Below, in pieces: positions 60,527-64,000 of a DNA stretch of 64,000 bases. A program made the position numbers and the translations under genes. Source of the stretch: Marisa cornuarietis. Taxonomy: Eukaryota > Mollusca > Gastropoda > Architaenioglossa > Ampullariidae. The DNA lies in assembly GCA_004794655.1 (NCBI GenBank), contig SMMW01000153.1, positions 3,172,501 through 3,236,500 on the forward strand, written 5' to 3'. Every line of letters starts with the position of its first letter. Within the stretch, counting starts at the first letter, position 1. The notes under the pieces were generated by a model. That model had not been told where the DNA came from. It searched no databases and saw only the letters and a program-made list of their open reading frames with translations.

Positions 60527-61034
60527 GTAAGAACGAAACTTGTCAGGTGTTTCTTTCCTCAGTCGCAAAGAGTTAGTTGATTGCGCGAATCTGGACGGTA
60601 AGGACATTTCGAATCAGGGTAGGGTAGTTTTGTTCTGTAGACGTCTACCTGGGTGGAGAGGGGTTTCACAAACATACCATCGCTAGAAGAAACTGACAGC
60701 TTGATACATTTCTTCTCCGTACAGCCACCTCTCGTTTCATTTTATTTTCAATATTGTTTTCTTGTTTTCTTTACTTTGCCTCCTTTCTTGATGCTCCATC
60801 TTGATGCATCCTACATCTACTCAGGATGTGGGCGTAAAATTTGCTGGCGACATGCTCAACTGCTGCTGCTGCTAAATTTATCAAAACAGAAAATGGGTTT
60901 TAAAGCCAAAGTTAATTCGTAGACTTTGCAACAACTCGTTTTAACTTACTACACAGCTCATCCAAACAGCCTCAAGGCACAATATTTATACAGTGGACAC
61001 AAATCAATGATCACAGAGAACTTGCTGGGCTGAT

Positions 61035-62548
61035 TAGAATACTCTGAGCACAGGTATGCGTATTAAAATACTCTGAGCACAGGTATGTGTAAAAATACTC
61101 TGAGCACAGGTATGTGTAAAAATACTCTGAGCACAGGTATGTGTATTAAAATACTCTGAGCACAGGTATGTATAAAAATACTCTGAGCACAGGTATGTGT
61201 AAAAATACTCTGAGCACAGGTATGTGTAAAAATACTCTGAGCACAGGTATGTGTATTAAAATACTCTGAGCACAGGTATGTATAAAAATACTCTGAGCAC
61301 AGGTATGTGTAAAAATACTCTGAGCACAGGTATGTGTAAAAATACTCTGAGCACAGGTATGTGTATTAAAATACTCTGAGCACAGGTATGTATAAAAATA
61401 CTCTGAGCACAGGTATGTGTAAAAATACTCTGAGCACAGGTATGTGTAAAAATACTCTGAGCACAGGTATGTGTATTAAAATACTCTGAGCACAGGTATG
61501 TGTAAAAATACTCTGAGCACAGGAATGTGTAAAAATACTCTGAGCACAGAAATGTGTAAAAATACTCTGAGCAAAGGTATGTGTATTAAAAAAATCTGAG
61601 CACAGGTATGTGTAAAAATACTCTGAGCACAGGTATGTGTAAAAATATTCTGAGCACAGGTATGTGTATTAAAATACTCTGAGCACAGGTATGTGTATTA
61701 AAATACTCTGAGCTTAGGTGTGTGTATTAAAATACTCTGAGCACAGGTATGTGTAAAAATATTCTGAGCAAAGGTATGTGTATTAAAATACTCTGAGCAC
61801 AGGTATGTGTATTAAAATACTCTGAGCACAGGTATGTGTAAAAATATTCTGAGCACAGGTATGTGTATTAAAATACTCTGAGCACAGGTATGTGTATTAA
61901 AATACTCTGAGCTTAGGTATGTGTATTAAAATACTCTGAGCACAGGTATGTGTATTGAGCACAGGTATGTGTATTAAAATACTCTGAGCACAGGTAGGTG
62001 TATTAAAATACTCTAAGCACAGGTATGTGTATTAAAATACTCTGAGCACAGGTATGTGTATTAAAATACTCTGAGCACAGGTATGTGTATTAAAATACTC
62101 TAAGCACAGGTATGTGTATTAAAATACTCTGAGCACAGGTATGTGTATTAAAATACTCTGAGCACAGGTATGTGTATTAAAATACTCTGAGCACAGGTAT
62201 GCGTATTAAAATACTCTAAGCACAGGTATGTGTATTAAAATACTCTGAGCACAGGTATGCGTATTAAAATACTCTGAGCACAGGTATGCGTATTAAAATA
62301 CTATGAGCACAGGTATGCGTATTAAAATACTATGAGCACAGGTATGTGTATTAAAATACTCTGAGCACAGGTATGTGTATTAAAATACTCTGAGCACAGG
62401 TATGTGTATTAAAATACTCTGAGCACAGGTATGTGTATTAAAATACTCTGAGCACAGGTATGTGTATTAAAATACTCTGAGCACAGGTATGTGTATTAAA
62501 ATACTCTGAGCACAGGTATGTGTATTAAAATACTCTGAGCACAGGTAG
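61035..62548 (+). repeat. 27/29-bp minisatellite containing a donor-like CAG|GTATGT
   Basis: About 53 units of AATACTCTGAGCACAGGTAT plus GTGTATTAA (29 bp) or GTGTAAA (27 bp). The first third mixes long and short units in a regular long-short-short-short pattern; the rest are mostly long. Variants (ATGCG, GAGCTTAGG, CTCTAAGC) occur in clusters. Confidence 0.95.
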
Positions 62549-63057
62549 GAAGAAAAGTTTAAGCAGTTAAAGGCAACTATACTTTAAGTCTGTGATTGTG
62601 CAAAACGTTTGTTTTGATTACTGGGCAGAGCTAAGTGCAAATTTCCCCAAATCTGGCTGAATACCCCTCCCACCGAATTTGTTGTCAAGACACACACCCG
62701 CAAACATCCCTGTGGGCAGAAGGATGTTAAAGTAGTTCAATATGGATACATATATCTATCTATATTCATTTCAAGGCTTCAACCAAAGGAACAGCTTGGG
62801 CTATATGCTAGGTGTATCTGTGGACAATCGTGAGGTGATGAGATTGAAGTATTTCTGTGTTTGATGATATTTTAAGACGAGTATTGTAACCACGGGGGGA
62901 GGGGGGTAGCTTTTCACCTTCATCTGGGGAAGTAGTACTTTGATTGTGTTTTTTTAATTTTTGCACCGTAATGAACCTTCAACGTGTAATGATCGGACAC
63001 TGCCCTGTATTGGCTGCTCCTTTAGTTTTTAATAGGCGCACACACGCACTCACTAAC

Positions 63058-63095
63058 ACACACACACACACGCACACACACACACACACACACAC
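63058..63095. repeat. (CA)n microsatellite
   Basis: About 18 CA units, interrupted once, ending about 25 bp before the candidate exon at 63121. Confidence 0.9.
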
Positions 63096-63120
63096 AACAT
63101 TACTACACCGGCAGCTGCAG

Positions 63121-63384
63121 GCTGACAATCATGAGAGCGGACAAGTTGCAGGCCGACGGCTGCACGCAGTTCAGGGGGAGATGTTGACACTACCCCCCCC
63201 CACCCCACCACCACCTTCTCAGCTTTCCCTGACACCAGCGGCCCGGGACCCGGAGGTCAACATCCACATCATCGTCACACAGGTTATCTTGTCCAACCAC
63301 TCGCTTAACCAGTTCTTATTAACGGGGAGAAGCGCGAGGAGGAGGAGTGGTCAGTCCACAAACTCCATGTCGCCGTTTGAGGAT
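63121..63384 (+). CDS. Candidate internal coding exon
   Basis: An acceptor CAGCTGCAG ends at 63120 and possible donors are GAT|GTAAAT (63385) or ACACAG|GTTATC (63283). The open frame includes ARDPEVNIHIIVTQVILSNH and NQFLLTGRSARRRSGQSTNS, which looks protein-like, but I recognise no family. It could pair with the donor at 60527; this is unproven. (CA)n just upstream inflates the apparent ORF. Confidence 0.25.
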
Positions 63385-63399
63385 GTAAATCTGTGTGTG

Positions 63400-63588
63400 T
63401 GTGGGGGGGGAGGTTTTTGGGGGAGAGTCGGTCGATTTGCTTGCTTATTTGAAACGAAGAAGGATGGTTGTGGGGAACAAATGTAAGGTAGGAGAGGAAG
63501 GAGTTATTTTAGGGGGTGGGAGGAGTAATTTGAGTATTAAGTGGATGTGAACTGCATCTGTGCGCATGTTAGTGTGTCTTTGCGTGCA

Positions 63589-63620
<32 letters not shown>

Positions 63621-64000
63621 TGTGTAAATGCGACTGTATTTATGTACACATGACTATGTGCGTGTGCCTGTACTAGCATTCATTGACGTGATAACAACCT
63701 GAACGCACGTGATAACCGGAATCAGCGCTGCGTTTCAAAGATCTCTACAAGTAAACCTCCTTTCTAAACTCTATTGCAACTAACGAATAAATAAATCAAT
63801 TCATCTGTTACCCTTCTCCCGTATAGAAGGCAAACATGGAAACGTCTGAACTGTTTGACCCCCCCACTCCTGCTCGTTGTTTCGGGGTCAGGAGATGGTC
63901 GGGGTAGGGCGACATCAATACAAACGTGGAGAACATGTTTTGTCCTCCGTCGAGGGAGTAAGAACAGACTGTGTGTTAAAGCCTTACCAGACTACATTTT
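63400..64000. other. Gene-free right edge
   Basis: It contains a short (GT)n at about 63590-63614 and nothing else I can support. Confidence 0.4.

Noticed and set aside
61035..62548. CRISPR-like or other regularly spaced repeat system
   Set aside because: Units are directly adjacent with no unique spacers, in an intron-bearing animal genome; it is a minisatellite.

Overview
The window is animal nuclear DNA. Its genes are split by introns with GT/AG boundaries, it is full of (GT)n/(CA)n microsatellites and minisatellites, and it carries tRNA-derived SINEs, LINE remnants and MITEs. The SINE tail, LINE 3' ends with ATT-type tails, the tandem cytosolic sulfotransferases and the small secreted Gly/Arg-rich proteins suggest a mollusc, probably a gastropod. 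That assignment is inference; no species is claimed.

Layout. 0.3-0.9 kb: LINE 3' end. 2.5-6.7 kb: a five-exon cytosolic sulfotransferase (SULT-A) with an unresolved 5' end. 9.4-13.3 kb: SULT-B, a broken copy of SULT-A. 13.3-20.7 kb: no convincing gene, only repeats and one unassigned ORF. 20.9-24.3 kb: a five-exon secreted protein (363 aa) with an Arg/Gly-rich tandem duplication, behind a TATA box. 26.1-27.0 kb: a 35-bp minisatellite split by a SINE. 28.4-30.6 kb: a three-exon secreted Gly-rich protein (116 aa), also behind a TATA box. 31.3-34.3 kb: decayed LINEs with recognisable reverse transcriptase and RNase H pieces. 33.8-58.5 kb: a roughly 7-9 kb block present three times, carrying SULT-C (intact, 296 aa), SULT-D (broken) and SULT-E (intact, 292 or 302 aa). 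58.5-64 kb: no solid gene; a 1.5-kb minisatellite and two weak candidate exons.

The sulfotransferases share one architecture: five coding exons with intron phases 1, 1, 0, 1. The first intron cuts inside the PAPS-binding loop PKAG|THW. Exon 5 carries a perfect K-x3-TV-x3-E dimerisation motif. Family knowledge makes them cytosolic PAPS-dependent transferases acting on small hydroxylated compounds; the substrate cannot be read from sequence.

The most unusual structure is that two unrelated minisatellites each have a splice acceptor as their repeat unit. In SULT-C, -D and -E the 59-bp unit upstream of exon 2 contains the intron end plus the first 14 bases of exon 2 (TTACAG|GCACACACTGGATG). In SULT-E a second array of about 23 units of 51-53 bp precedes exon 4 and contains that intron end plus roughly 28 bases of exon 4. 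Each array ends exactly at the functional exon, so the real acceptor is preceded by about ten or twenty near-identical decoys whose use would give early stops. In SULT-C and SULT-E the exon-2 array is most uniform next to the exon and decays with distance.
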